DNA of 64,000 nucleotides, from positions 1 to 64,000 of the forward strand of contig NZ_CABVHY010000002.1 of assembly GCF_902497875.1 (NCBI RefSeq), written 5' to 3'. The translations under genes were made by a program, and so were the position numbers. The first letter of the stretch is position 1, and the number at the start of each line of letters is the position of its first letter. Source of the DNA: Pseudomonas fluorescens (GTDB lineage: Bacteria > Pseudomonadota > Gammaproteobacteria > Pseudomonadales > Pseudomonadaceae). This document shows, one piece after another, positions 1 through 8,810 of this stretch. The notes under the pieces were generated by a model that was not told where the DNA came from, ran no database searches, and saw only the letters and a list, made by a program, of their open reading frames with translations.

Positions 1-739
1 CCTGGAGCACGCTCAAATCGTCCTGCAGCAGCGGATCGTGGTGATCCTGACGCATCTCCTTGAGCAGCACGCTCATGGTCGCCAAGGGTGTACCCAATTC
101 ATGGGCAGCACCAGCGGCCTGTGTGGCCACGGCCAGCAATTGCTGATCGCGCAGGCCCTCTTCGCGGCGGATCGCCCGTAACTCTTCCTGACGCCGCAGC
201 TCCTCGGCCATCTTCGCCGCGAAGAAGGTAATCACTGCCGCCGCCAGGGCAAAGCTCAGCCACATGCCGTAGATCTGCATCTTTTCCCGGGCGATCTGGA
301 ACGTCTCCAGCGGATAGAACTGCGCTAGCAGCAGGGTGTAAAGCGCCAGGGCAATACCGGAGAGGATCAGCGAATAGCGCCAGGGCAACGTCACCGCGGC
401 GATGGTCAGCGGTACCAGATAATAGGACACGAAGGGGTTGGTCGAGCCACCGGAGAAATACAGCAAGGCACTGTGGATAAACAGGTCGCAGGCCAGTTGC
501 ACGGCGTATTCCAGCTCCGTGACCGGCCACGAGGTGCGCAGGCGAATGGCGGTCAGGGCGCAGAGCACCATGGAAAACCCGAGGGTTATCGCCAGTTGCA
601 GCCAGGGCAAGGGCAGCAGATCGAACCAGTAGGCAAGCCCCACCGAGCCGGCTTGAGCGGCCAGTACCAGGGTGCGGATAAAGGTCAGACGCCAAAGGTT
701 CTGGCGAGTGGCGGAAAGCAGTTGAACGGGGGCGAGCAT
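1..739 (-). CDS. roxS: RegB/RoxS-type sensor histidine kinase, 3' end outside the window
   Basis: This is the N-terminal 246 residues of a membrane sensor kinase of the RegB/PrrB/RoxS family, which controls respiratory redox genes through a partner regulator (RoxR) that would lie beyond the left edge. The translation starts MLAPVQLLSATRQ, carries about six hydrophobic segments in residues 20-175, and reaches the H-box AAHELGTPLAT, where His is the phosphorylated residue; HELGTPLA is typical of this family. The start at 739 has AGGAG just upstream. An in-frame stretch offered by another reading frame is a shadow. The gene is divergent from the SIMPL-domain gene, the arrangement known for PA4494/PA4495 in P. 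aeruginosa. The kinase ATP domain is not in the window. Confidence 0.9.
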   Translation of the reverse strand, partial: MLAPVQLLSATRQNLWRLTFIRTLVLAAQAGSVGLAYWFDLLPLPWLQLAITLGFSMVLCALTAIRLRTSWPVTELEYAVQLACDLFIHSALLYFSGGSTNPFVSYYLVPLTIAAVTLPWRYSLILSGIALALYTLLLAQFYPLETFQIAREKMQIYGMWLSFALAAAVITFFAAKMAEELRRQEELRAIRREEGLRDQQLLAVATQAAGAAHELGTPLATMSVLLKEMRQDHHDPLLQDDLSVLQ

Positions 740-870
740 GAGCTCTCCTGATGAGCGCTCCAGGCGGATCGCGTCGAGTATAACCAAGCAGCAGCCCGCA
801 CAGGCAAACTGCGGCAAACGGCCACAGCCATCAAGCGCCGCAATATACCCGTCGCACGTTCATCTTGGGG

Positions 871-917
871 TTGATGTGTATCAAAGTTGTAACTGAGTGA
901 ACCGGATAATAAAAGCT
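871..917 (+). promoter_or_regulatory. Anr/FNR box with a class II-like -10 element
   Basis: TTGATGTGTATCAA at 871-884 is a perfect match to the FNR/Anr consensus TTGAT-N4-ATCAA. GATAAT at 905-910 matches five of six bases of a -10 hexamer, which puts the start of transcription near 917-919 and the centre of the box about 40-41 bases upstream, the classic class II activator position. It would drive the SIMPL-domain gene; effects on divergent roxS are possible. The match is seen; the regulation is inferred. Confidence 0.65.
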
Positions 918-980
918 ACAGTCTGATGGTTTCACGCAGGCTCGGCCCCAGCACCTGCGGACCGCACTCAAGGAGATTCC

Positions 981-1697
981 ATGCACACATTCAGCCGCAG
1001 CGCCGCCCTTCTCGCTCTCAGCGTCGGCACCCTCGCCAGCCTGCCGGCATTGGCCGTCGACGAGCTTCATTACAACCAGATTTCCCTGCGCGCCGAAGTC
1101 AGCCAGGAAGTGGCTCGCGACCTGATGATCGTGACCCTCTACAGCGAAGAGCAAAACACCGACCCGGCCAAACTCGCCGCGGACATCAGCACCACCATGA
1201 ACAAGGCACTGGCCCAGGCCAAACAGGTCAAGGAAGTGACCTTGCGCCAGGGCAGCCGTAACAGCTACCCGATCTACGACAACAAGGGCCAGAAAATCAC
1301 CGGCTGGCGCGAACGTGCCGAACTGCGCCTGGAAAGCTCGGACTTCGCGACCCTGTCGAAACTGACTGGCGAACTGCTGACCGAACTGAAAATGGGCGGC
1401 ATGGATTTCGCCATCGCCAACCCGACCCGCAAAGCCAGCGAAGATACCTTGCTCAAAGAAGCCGTCGGCGCCTTCAAAGCCCGCGCGCAACTGGCCACCG
1501 AAGCCCTGGGCGGCAAGAGTTACAAAATCGTCAACCTGAACCTCAACAGCAACGGCTACCCGCAACCGTACATGCGCGGCCCGAGCATGATGAAGGCCGC
1601 CACCATGGATTCAGCGCCGGTGACACCTGAAATCGAAGCCGGCACCAGCCAGGTCAGCATGACGGCCGATGGGTCGATTGAAGTGTTGATGCCTTGA
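981..1697 (+). CDS. periplasmic SIMPL-domain (DUF541) protein
   Basis: A 238-residue protein with a clear Sec signal peptide (about residues 1-25, ending LPALA before VDELHYNQ). The mature part is a SIMPL/DUF541 domain (YggE/BP26 family), recognised by the 'isLrAEVSQEV... D..mtvtL' opening and the repeated mixed beta-alpha pattern. Members form oligomeric rings in the periplasm; their job is not settled, with links to oxidative stress in some bacteria. RBS AAGGAG is seven bases before the ATG. It is divergent from roxS and preceded by an Anr-type promoter, which suggests expression at low oxygen. It is the likely counterpart of PA4495. Confidence 0.85.
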   Translation: MHTFSRSAALLALSVGTLASLPALAVDELHYNQISLRAEVSQEVARDLMIVTLYSEEQNTDPAKLAADISTTMNKALAQAKQVKEVTLRQGSRNSYPIYDNKGQKITGWRERAELRLESSDFATLSKLTGELLTELKMGGMDFAIANPTRKASEDTLLKEAVGAFKARAQLATEALGGKSYKIVNLNLNSNGYPQPYMRGPSMMKAATMDSAPVTPEIEAGTSQVSMTADGSIEVLMP

Positions 1698-1738
1698 GGC
1701 GGTGAATCAGTCAAATCTAGTTTGACTGTGCCGCCGTC

Positions 1739-1861
1739 ATCGCGAGCAGGTCGGATCGCCGCACCGTCGCTCCCACATTGGATCTGAGCCAGTCCACATA
1801 TAGTGTGTATGGCACATAACCTGTGGGAGCGACGGTGCGGCGATCCGACTTGCTCGCGATT
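1739..1861. repeat. inverted REP pair
   Basis: Two REP-type sequences in opposite orientation (CGCGAGCAGGTCGGATCG..., and its mirror ending CGATCCGACTTGCTCGCG) can form one long hairpin around a loop of about 40 bases. It lies between convergent genes, a usual place for Pseudomonas REPINs. Confidence 0.8.
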
Positions 1862-1872
1862 GGGTCTTCAAC

Positions 1873-2271
1873 TCACTTAGTGTTCAACTGATTGATCCGG
1901 TACGCCTGATCTATCTGATCCAACGCCTTATCTACCAATAGCTTGCTCAGTTCGATCATCTGGTAAACCCCCAACACCACACTACGACGCGAGTCTTCGA
2001 GATCGAAGGCCAGATCGCAGGCAATCGCATTGGCGCTGGCGAGCGTCTCGGACGCGTTGGCCAGCAGCATTTCGGTGTCGAGGTTGGAGGCAACGGTGAA
2101 GATAGTGATCGGCTGGGCGCCAGCGAGCCTGGACTTGTCGAGTGATGGCGTCAGGTAGTGATCCATGGCACGCCGCACGGCGGCGCGGTCCTTGAGCAGG
2201 TCTTCTGTGCTCAGGGCATCCGAGATTGGCGTGGTTTTGTTGAAAGGTGGGTCTGGGACGATCTTGTCCAT
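1873..2271 (-). CDS. DUF6124/DUF3077-like small Pseudomonas protein
   Basis: A 132-residue protein starting MDKIVPDPPFNK. The core 'ALSTEDLLKDRAAVRRAMDHYL... NLDTEMLLANASETLASA... LEDSRRSVVLGVYQMIELSKLLVDKAL' fits the DUF6124/DUF3077 proteins that are abundant in Pseudomonas and have no assigned function. I chose the start at 2271 because AGGAG lies eight bases upstream; an upstream in-frame start at 2316 has no such site. It stands alone between two repeat-rich gaps. The family assignment rests on pattern recognition and was not searched. Confidence 0.75.
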   Translation of the reverse strand: MDKIVPDPPFNKTTPISDALSTEDLLKDRAAVRRAMDHYLTPSLDKSRLAGAQPITIFTVASNLDTEMLLANASETLASANAIACDLAFDLEDSRRSVVLGVYQMIELSKLLVDKALDQIDQAYRINQLNTK

Positions 2272-2606
2272 GTATAAGCTCCTACTGAAATGGGAGCCAT
2301 CACTTGCCGGTCTCACTCGGCAAAGAGGTGGCAGCTATGTACGGGGTGAGATTACCGGACAGTAGGACTCCGGCCAGACCGAAGTCTGCCCGCACAGAGC
2401 CGCCATAAACTATTTTGCAGACGAAAAAAAACGCCTACAACAATTATGGTGGTGCTGGCGCTTTGCGCCTACTGATTCCTGGGATCTCACACCCAATCGC
2501 TGTTTTTTTCAGCGACAGCCAAAGGTTATGCGCCACCCCAAACCCAACGCAACCGCCAAAACCCGTCAGAAAATTCCCCACGCAGCCTCAGCCGACAGCG
2601 CTTTCC

Positions 2607-2642
2607 GTAGGAGCTGCCGCAGGCTGCGATCTTTTGATCTTC
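2607..2642. repeat. single REP-type sequence
   Basis: GTAGGAGCTGCCGCAGGCTG followed by CGATCTTTTGATCT is one copy of the second REP family seen elsewhere in this window (41.6 kb and 56.0 kb). Confidence 0.65.
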
Positions 2643-2659
2643 GTTTGCGTAATCATTCC

Positions 2660-3002
2660 ATCAGGGGGGAGCGCGCCCACAAACAGGCCGGCCGGTCGGC
2701 CGCCTCGCTGTTGCTTTAGCTTTTGATCTTGATCTTGATCTTGATCTACCCGCCCCTTCGGCAGGCCGAGTGGAGGTGTTCATCAGGGGGGTGGCGCGTA
2801 GCGCCGTCAGCGAAGCTGACTCCGCCGCATTGCGGCGCCCCATGATGGACACCGGAGCGAGGGAACACCGAGCCTTAGCGAGGTGCCGTACGCCGGGGCG
2901 AGACCTTTGCTTCCTTTGGGCTGGGCCGGCACTCCGGCGTTTGCCAAAGGGAGGCGCCGTAAGGGCGAAACCATTAGTGGCCGTTACCGCAGGAATGGAT
3001 AT
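2660..3002. repeat. non-coding Pseudomonas intergenic element next to the REP array
   Basis: This stretch has four tandem TTGATC hexamers (2723-2746) and several short palindromes, for example GGCGCGTAGCGCC and CCTTTGGGCTGGGCC...GGCGTTTGCCAAAGG (about 2910-2956). The string from 'GGGGCGAGACCTTTGCTT' to 'GGGCGAAACCATTAGTGG' resembles a block that I know as recurrent in fluorescent Pseudomonas intergenic regions. Frames are open here on both strands only because of GC skew; no signal for translation was found. Confidence 0.5.
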
Positions 3003-3390
3003 GTACACCCTCAAGAGCCAGGCGGCTGTCAGGCCGCCATCGCGAGCAGGCTCGCTCCCACATTGGATCTGTACACCCTCAAGAGCCAGGCGGCTGTCAG
3101 GCCGCCATCGCGAGCAGGCTCGCTCCCACATTGGATCTGGGTACATCCGCAAGAGCCAGGCCGGCTTTCAGACCGTATCGCGAGCAAGCTCGCTCCCACA
3201 ATGGATTTTGGGTACATCCGCAAGAGCCAGGTCGGCTGTCAGACCGTATCGCGAGCAAGCTCGCTTCCACAATGGATTTGGGTACATCCGCAAGAGCCAG
3301 GTCGGCTGTCAGGCCGCCATCGCGAGCAGGCTCGCTTCCACAATGGATCTGGGTACATCCACTAGAGCCATGACGGCTGTCAGGCAGGTA
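3003..3390. repeat. tandem REP array, five units of 68-71 bases plus a partial sixth
   Basis: Units start at 3003, 3071, 3141, 3212 and 3282, with a partial unit from 3353. Each begins GTACA(C/T)CC(T/G)CAAGAGCCAG, runs through 'GGCTGTCAGGCCGCCATCGC' or 'GACCGTATCGC', and holds one REP core (GCGAGCAGGCTCGCTCCCAC). Units 1 and 2 are almost identical, so the array has grown by recent unit duplication. It lies upstream of the dipeptide locus. Confidence 0.85.
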
Positions 3391-3660
3391 TCTATAAGTA
3401 ACACCCTACGCTCCCATCAGGTGCGACCTACACTCCACCGCCCTTTTTCAGCACACCAAATGCAGCGAAAAACTACGCGCAAACGGTCAAATGCGTCAAT
3501 ACTTACACTGATGCGACATTCCTGTACGTTCGTGCCACTGTTTAAGGCTTGTAGCCACTCCGGATCTTGCATTGGGTATGGGCCCTGCATAAGTATCCGC
3601 AGGCACGACTCACGAGGTCGTCCTCTAATTCCAAAAATGACAACAAATCATGAGGCCACC
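3391..3660 (+). other. untranslated upstream region of the first dppA-like gene
   Basis: About 270 bases with no REP core and no convincing gene. It must hold the promoter of the dipeptide locus unless transcription starts within the repeats. I see no unambiguous -35/-10 pair. Nucleotides just before the ATG contain GAGG at a suitable distance. Confidence 0.4.
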
Positions 3661-5286
3661 ATGCTCAAACACGCGGTCATTCCGTTTTTAGTCGGCGCAG
3701 GCTTGTTAGCTAGCGCACCATTCGCCCTAGCGGCGACTAACCTGGTGTTCTGCTCCGAAGGGAGCCCGGCCGGCTTTGATCCAGGCCAGTACACCACCGG
3801 AACCGACTTCGACGCCTCTGCAGAAACCATGTTCAACCGCCTGACTCAGTTCGAGCGCGGCGGCACCGCCGTTATTCCTGGCTTGGCAACCAGCTGGGAC
3901 ATTTCCCCGGACGTGCTGACTTACACCTTCCACCTGCGTGAAGGCGTCAAGTTCCACACCACCCCGTATTTCAAACCGACTCGTGAGTTCAACGCCGACG
4001 ACGTGCTGTTCACCTTTAATCGCATGATTAACAAGGATGACCCGTTCCGCAAAGCGTACCCGACCGAATTCCCGTACTTCACCGACATGGCCATGGACAC
4101 CAACATTGCCAAGGTCGAGAAAGTCGACGATCGCACCGTCAAGTTCGTGCTGAACAGCGTTGATGCTGCCTTCATCCAGAACCTGGCCATGAGCTTCGCC
4201 TCTATCCAGTCCGCCGAGTACGCCGCCCATCTGCTCAAGGAAGGCAAGCCAGGCGACATCAACCAGAAGCCGATCGGCACTGGCCCGTTCGTGTTCAAGA
4301 GTTACCAGAAAGACTCCAACATCCGCTACACCGGGAACAAGGACTACTGGAAGCCTGAAGACGTCAAGATCGACAACCTGATCTTCGCCATCACCACCGA
4401 CCCGTCGGTACGTATCCAGAAGCTGAAGAAAAACGAGTGCCAGATCACCCTCTTCCCTCGTCCGGCCGACCTTAAGGCACTGCGCGAAGACAAGACCCTG
4501 AAGCTGCCGGAACAGGCCGGCTTTAACCTGGGTTACATCGCCTATAACGTCATGCCCGTGCTCAAGGGCCGCACCGACAACAACCCATTGGCCGACCTGC
4601 GAGTCCGTCAGGCGCTGGACATGTCGGTGAACAAGGCACAGATCATCGATTCGGTGTACCAGGGCGCCGGCCAACTGGCTGTCAACGCCATGCCGCCAAC
4701 CCAGTGGTCCTATGACACCACCATCAAAGATGCCAAATACGACCCTGAGAAAGCCAAAGAGCTGCTTAAGGAAGCCGGCATCAAGGAAGGTACAGATATC
4801 ACTCTGTGGGCCATGCCGGTTCAGCGTCCCTATAACCCGAACGCAAAACTGATGGCTGAGATGCTGCAGTCGGACTGGAAGAAAATCGGTCTGAACGTCA
4901 ACATCGTCAGCTACGAATGGGGCGAGTACATCAAGCGTTCCAAGGGCGGCGAGAACCAGGCGATGATCATCGGCTGGAGCGGCGACAACGGTGACCCGGA
5001 CAACTGGCTCAACGTGCTGTTCGGCTGCGACTCCCTGGCCGGCAACAACTTCTCCAAATGGTGCAACAAGGACTTTGACAAGCTCGTCAAAGATGCCAAG
5101 AAGACACCTGACCAAGCCAAGCGCACCGAACTGTACAAGCAGGCGCAACACCTCCTCAAAGACCAGGTCCCGATGACACCTATCGCTCACTCGACGGTGT
5201 TTCAACCCATGCGCACGACTGTGCAGGACTTCAAGATCAGCCCGTTTGGCTTGAACTCCTTCTACGGCGTCAGCGTCAGCAAATAA
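3661..5286 (+). CDS. dppA: dipeptide ABC transporter substrate-binding protein, copy 1
   Basis: A 541-residue periplasmic binding protein of the SBP_bac_5 (DppA/OppA) family. Signal peptide: residues 1 to about 24, cut after FALA. Family marks are SEGSPAGFDP near the N terminus, the FNADDVLFTFNRM block, GTGPFVFKSY, and the C-terminal IAHSTVFQPMR. The reading frame is open back to 2770, but the earlier part is REP repeat sequence and unlike any DppA; the ATG at 3661 gives the signal peptide. It is closely similar to the next binding protein (long identical runs such as QGAGQLAVNAMPPTQWSYD), so the two are tandem duplicates. It delivers peptides to DppBCDF. Confidence 0.92.
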   Translation: MLKHAVIPFLVGAGLLASAPFALAATNLVFCSEGSPAGFDPGQYTTGTDFDASAETMFNRLTQFERGGTAVIPGLATSWDISPDVLTYTFHLREGVKFHTTPYFKPTREFNADDVLFTFNRMINKDDPFRKAYPTEFPYFTDMAMDTNIAKVEKVDDRTVKFVLNSVDAAFIQNLAMSFASIQSAEYAAHLLKEGKPGDINQKPIGTGPFVFKSYQKDSNIRYTGNKDYWKPEDVKIDNLIFAITTDPSVRIQKLKKNECQITLFPRPADLKALREDKTLKLPEQAGFNLGYIAYNVMPVLKGRTDNNPLADLRVRQALDMSVNKAQIIDSVYQGAGQLAVNAMPPTQWSYDTTIKDAKYDPEKAKELLKEAGIKEGTDITLWAMPVQRPYNPNAKLMAEMLQSDWKKIGLNVNIVSYEWGEYIKRSKGGENQAMIIGWSGDNGDPDNWLNVLFGCDSLAGNNFSKWCNKDFDKLVKDAKKTPDQAKRTELYKQAQHLLKDQVPMTPIAHSTVFQPMRTTVQDFKISPFGLNSFYGVSVSK

Positions 5287-5293
5287 GGTCTGG

Positions 5294-5322
5294 CAACGGC
5301 GGCGTCCTGGACGTCGCCGTTG
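5294..5322 (+). terminator. hairpin after the first dppA-like gene
   Basis: CAACGGCGGCGTCC and GGACGTCGCCGTTG form a strong stem eight bases after the stop codon, without a clear run of T. It may be a partial terminator or an mRNA-stabilising hairpin that favours high levels of the binding protein. Confidence 0.45.
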
Positions 5323-5585
5323 CTTTACCCGCCAGGACCGCAGGAATTTTCTTACATCCAAAAACTCTGCGCACTACAGCAGCAGATCTAGGACGTATTG
5401 ACTTTTCCTACACGTCTTAAAGACCTTACGCATTTACTACCCGGCCTGCGACTCATACCGTCGAGGCATGGCAGCCCTGCGTTTTTGGCTGGCACGCTGC
5501 ACGCGATGACTTGGGTTCAATATCTCTCCCTGTCTGCGGACAAGGAAAAATCATTGAGCAAAAACAATAAAGGAGAGGGACCGTC

Positions 5586-7187
5586 ATGCGTCATTCCTTG
5601 GTTTTATCCGCATTACTAGGCACCGGTCTGTTGGCCGGCGCATCGATCAGCCAGGCCGCCAGCAATAGCCTGGTGTTTTGCTCCGAAGGCAGCCCGGCCG
5701 GCTTCGACACCGCGCAGTACACCACTGCGACCGACAACGATGCCGCCGAACCGATCTACAACCGTCTGGCCGAGTTCGAAAAAGGCGCTACCAACGTCGT
5801 ACCGGGCCTGGCTACCCGCTGGGACATTTCCGAGGACGGCCTGACCTACACTTTTCACCTGCGTGAAGGGGTGAAATTTCACACAACCAAGTACTTCACT
5901 CCGAGCCGCGACTTCAACGCCGATGACGTACTGTTCACCTTCAACCGCATGCTCAATCCCGAGCAGCCATTCCGTAAGGCTTATCCGACCGAATTTCCGT
6001 ATTTCAACGGGATGAGCTTGAACAAGAATATCGCCAAGGTCGAAAAGACCGGGCCGCTGACGGTGGTGATGACGCTCAACAGCGTAGACGCCGCCTTCAT
6101 TCAAAACGTCGCCATGAGTTTCGCCTCGATCCTTTCGGCCGAATACGCAGACCAGTTGCTCAAGAGCGGTAAACCCAGCGACATCAACCAGAAGCCGATC
6201 GGCACTGGCCCCTTCGTGTTCCAGCGCTATCAGAAGGATTCGCAGATCCGTTACGCCGGTAACAAACAGTACTGGGACCCGAGCCGGGTCAAGCTCGACC
6301 AGCTGATTTTCGCGATCAACACCGACGCCTCGGTGCGCGTGCAGAAGCTCAAGGCCGGGGAATGCCAGATCACCCTGCACCCGCGCCCGGCCGACGTCGA
6401 CGCGCTGAAAAAAGACCCGAAACTGCAGCTCATCGAGAAGCCCGGATTCAACCTCGGCTACATCGCCTACAACGTGCAACACAAACCCTTCGACCAGCTC
6501 GAAGTGCGTCAGGCGCTGGACATGGCGGTAAACAAGCAAGGCATTCTCAACGCGGTGTACCAGGGCGCCGGGCAACTGGCGGTCAACGCCATGCCGCCGA
6601 CCCAATGGTCCTACGACGAAACCATCAAGGACGTCGCCTATAACCCGGAAAAAGCCAAAGAGCTGCTCAAGGCCGCCGGGGTCAAGGAAGGCACCGAGAT
6701 CACCCTCTGGGCCATGCCGGTGCAACGCCCGTACAACCCGAACGCCAAACTGATGGCTGAAATGCTGCAGGCCGACTGGGCGAAGATCGGGCTCAACGTG
6801 AAGATCGTCAGCTATGAATGGGGCGAGTACATCAAGCGCACCAAGAACGGCGAACACGATGTCAGCCTGATCGGTTGGACCGGCGACAATGGTGATCCGG
6901 ACAACTGGCTCGGCACCCTCTATAGCTGTGACGCGATTGGCGGCAACAACTACTCCATGTGGTGCGATCCGCAATACGACAAGCTGGTCAAGCAAGCCAA
7001 GATCGTGACGGATCGCGAGCAACGCACAGTCCTGTACAAACAGGCTCAGCAGTTGCTCAAGCAACAAGTCCCGATCACCCCTATCGCCCACTCGACGGTC
7101 AACCAGCCGCTGAGCGCGAAAGTCGAAGGGTTCAAGGTCAGCCCCTTCGGTCGTAACGTCTTTTCCGGCGTCGGCATTACTCCATAA
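5586..7187 (+). CDS. dppA: dipeptide ABC transporter substrate-binding protein, copy 2
   Basis: A 533-residue SBP_bac_5 protein with signal peptide (MRHSLVLSALLGTGLLAGAS, cut near SQAA). It shares nearly all conserved blocks with the preceding gene: SEGSPAGFDTAQYTT, FNADDVLFTFNRML, GTGPFVFQRYQKDS, MPPTQWSYDETIKD and the C-terminal IAHSTVNQP. A strong RBS (AAGGAGAGGG) precedes the ATG. The 299-base gap before it, with a hairpin and no REP, suggests its own control or processing. In P. aeruginosa several DppA paralogues with different peptide preference share one DppBCDF core; the same is inferred here. Confidence 0.92.
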   Translation: MRHSLVLSALLGTGLLAGASISQAASNSLVFCSEGSPAGFDTAQYTTATDNDAAEPIYNRLAEFEKGATNVVPGLATRWDISEDGLTYTFHLREGVKFHTTKYFTPSRDFNADDVLFTFNRMLNPEQPFRKAYPTEFPYFNGMSLNKNIAKVEKTGPLTVVMTLNSVDAAFIQNVAMSFASILSAEYADQLLKSGKPSDINQKPIGTGPFVFQRYQKDSQIRYAGNKQYWDPSRVKLDQLIFAINTDASVRVQKLKAGECQITLHPRPADVDALKKDPKLQLIEKPGFNLGYIAYNVQHKPFDQLEVRQALDMAVNKQGILNAVYQGAGQLAVNAMPPTQWSYDETIKDVAYNPEKAKELLKAAGVKEGTEITLWAMPVQRPYNPNAKLMAEMLQADWAKIGLNVKIVSYEWGEYIKRTKNGEHDVSLIGWTGDNGDPDNWLGTLYSCDAIGGNNYSMWCDPQYDKLVKQAKIVTDREQRTVLYKQAQQLLKQQVPITPIAHSTVNQPLSAKVEGFKVSPFGRNVFSGVGITP

Positions 7188-7204
7188 CCCGGTAACCAGA
7201 ACCC

Positions 7205-7225
7205 GGAGAGCGAATTTCGCTCTCC
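7205..7225 (+). terminator. short hairpin between dppA copy 2 and the porin
   Basis: GGAGAGCGA and TCGCTCTCC pair perfectly around a three-base loop, 17 bases after the stop. No T-run follows, so it may be a processing or stability element and not a full terminator. Confidence 0.4.
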
Positions 7226-7354
7226 CGCAGGCGTGCAGCCTGAATTTGATCAAATGGCCATCAGCAAACGTTTGCGATGCCTTGATTGAGTTCAAAACCA
7301 ATAGTCGGATCACCCAAAAAAGACCGACATATAAAAAAGTAAGGAACTCCACCC

Positions 7355-8731
7355 ATGAAACTGAGCAGCACCGCGTTATTGGCCTTGGCCATCAGCAGCG
7401 TTACGGCCACTGCCTACGCAGAAAGCATTAGCCAGGAATTCGTTCCGACCCAACTTAACAGCGCCAACGCGCAAGCAGAATCCAAGGGCTTCGTCGACGG
7501 CCAGAGCCTGTCGGGTACTACTCGCAACTGGTACGCCAACGAGCTGCTGCGTCGTGGTGGTAACTTCCACTACCAGAAGCATGGTGAGACCAGAGACACC
7601 CCACGCCGGATCAACTGGGTCCAGGGCACCATCCTCAACTACAGCTCCGGCTTTACCCAAGGCCCTGTGGGTTTCAGTACTGAAGTCGCGGCCTACAACG
7701 CGCTGGTCCTGGATCGCAGCCGCAAGGACATTGCCAACGGCTCCAACCGTACCCTGGCCCATTCCGATGGTGATGCGGTAGATCAGTGGAGCAAACTCGG
7801 CCTGGCCAACGTCAAGGCGCGGGTTTCCAACACCACCCTGACCGCCGGCCGCCAGAATTTCAGCAGCCCGATCGTCGACGTAATCGGTAACCGTCCGCTG
7901 CCTTCGAGCTTCGAAGGTGTGACCCTGCACAGCGAAGAGTTCGACAACCTGTCATTCGACCTCGGCACCTTCGACCGCGTGTCGCCGCGTACCGAGCAAA
8001 GCCTGTCGAAGTTTCGCAGTGAATACTCGGCCACCGGGGTTGAAACCGACCACGTCCACACCGCCGGCCTGAACTATCAGCCGCTGAAAAGCCTGAAGAC
8101 CAGCCTCTACGCGGCCAATGTCGAAGACTTCTGGAATCAGTACTACTTCGGCGCCGTTCATGAACTGGGCGACAGCTCGGTCCTGAGCCTGACCACCGGC
8201 CTGAACTACTATAAAACCGTCGATGAAGGCAAAAAGAAGATGGGAGAGATCGACAACGATACCTTCTCCCTATCGTTCGGCCTGACCCACCAGGCTCACA
8301 GCCTGACGTTCGCCTACCAGCAAGTTAACGGTGACGAGTACTTCGACTACCTGCATGAAACCAACGGCATCTACCTGGCCAACTCCTTGCTTTCGGACTT
8401 CAACGGCCCGAACGAGAAGTCCTTCCAGATCGCCTACGGCATCAACATGGCCGAATACGGCGTGCCGGGCCTGAAGTTCAACATCTACCAGGCTCGTGGC
8501 TGGGGCATCGACGGTACTCACTACAAAGGCACGGCCTACAACGTGAATGCACAGGATGGCGAACACCACTATGAATACGGCATTGGTACTTCTTACGCCG
8601 TGCAGAGCGGCCCGCTGAAAGCCACCGCGATTCGCGCGACCTACACCACACACCGCGCCAGCGAAAATCAAGGAGACGGCAGCATCAACGAATTCCGTCT
8701 GGTCACTACCATTCCATTCAACATTCTCTAA
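7355..8731 (+). CDS. opdP: OprD-family outer-membrane porin, OpdP-like
   Basis: A 458-residue porin with signal peptide MKLSSTALLALAISSVTATA (cut near AYA). OprD-family marks include the early 'SLSGTTRNWYANELLRRGG', the strand-rich body with alternating aromatic residues, and the C-terminal RLVTTIPFNIL ending in a strand-like motif. RBS AAGGAA is present. It sits among dppA paralogues and upstream of dppBCDF, as opdP (PA4501, glycine-glutamate uptake) does in P. aeruginosa, so a role in letting dipeptides across the outer membrane is very likely. The exact substrate is not shown by sequence. Confidence 0.88.
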   Translation: MKLSSTALLALAISSVTATAYAESISQEFVPTQLNSANAQAESKGFVDGQSLSGTTRNWYANELLRRGGNFHYQKHGETRDTPRRINWVQGTILNYSSGFTQGPVGFSTEVAAYNALVLDRSRKDIANGSNRTLAHSDGDAVDQWSKLGLANVKARVSNTTLTAGRQNFSSPIVDVIGNRPLPSSFEGVTLHSEEFDNLSFDLGTFDRVSPRTEQSLSKFRSEYSATGVETDHVHTAGLNYQPLKSLKTSLYAANVEDFWNQYYFGAVHELGDSSVLSLTTGLNYYKTVDEGKKKMGEIDNDTFSLSFGLTHQAHSLTFAYQQVNGDEYFDYLHETNGIYLANSLLSDFNGPNEKSFQIAYGINMAEYGVPGLKFNIYQARGWGIDGTHYKGTAYNVNAQDGEHHYEYGIGTSYAVQSGPLKATAIRATYTTHRASENQGDGSINEFRLVTTIPFNIL

Positions 8732-8738
8732 GCACCAG

Positions 8739-8781
8739 CTGAATGGCTGATTCATTGACGAATCAGCCATTCAGGCTTTTC
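8739..8781 (+). terminator. strong intrinsic terminator after the porin gene
   Basis: CTGAATGGCTGATTC and GAATCAGCCATTCAG form a perfect 15-base-pair stem with loop ATTGAC, followed by GCTTTTCT. It would separate the porin transcript from the third binding protein, at least in part. Confidence 0.8.
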
Positions 8782-8810
8782 TGGTTCAACAGATTGCAGA
8801 GGGGTTATTG

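Noticed and set aside
99..695. A 198-residue frame at the left end
   Set aside because: It is out of frame with the RoxS translation, which carries the H-box and membrane helices.
3003..3390. A CRISPR array
   Set aside because: The units are nearly identical throughout with no unique spacers; each contains a REP core.
2770..5286. An 838-residue fusion of a repeat-derived N terminus with the first DppA-like protein
   Set aside because: The first 297 residues are translated REP array and intergenic repeat; the signal peptide and all DppA similarity begin at 3661.
3727..5361. Long minus-strand frames opposite the dppA genes (also 5616-7352)
   Set aside because: Antisense shadows of strongly coding genes; no start signal and no known domain.
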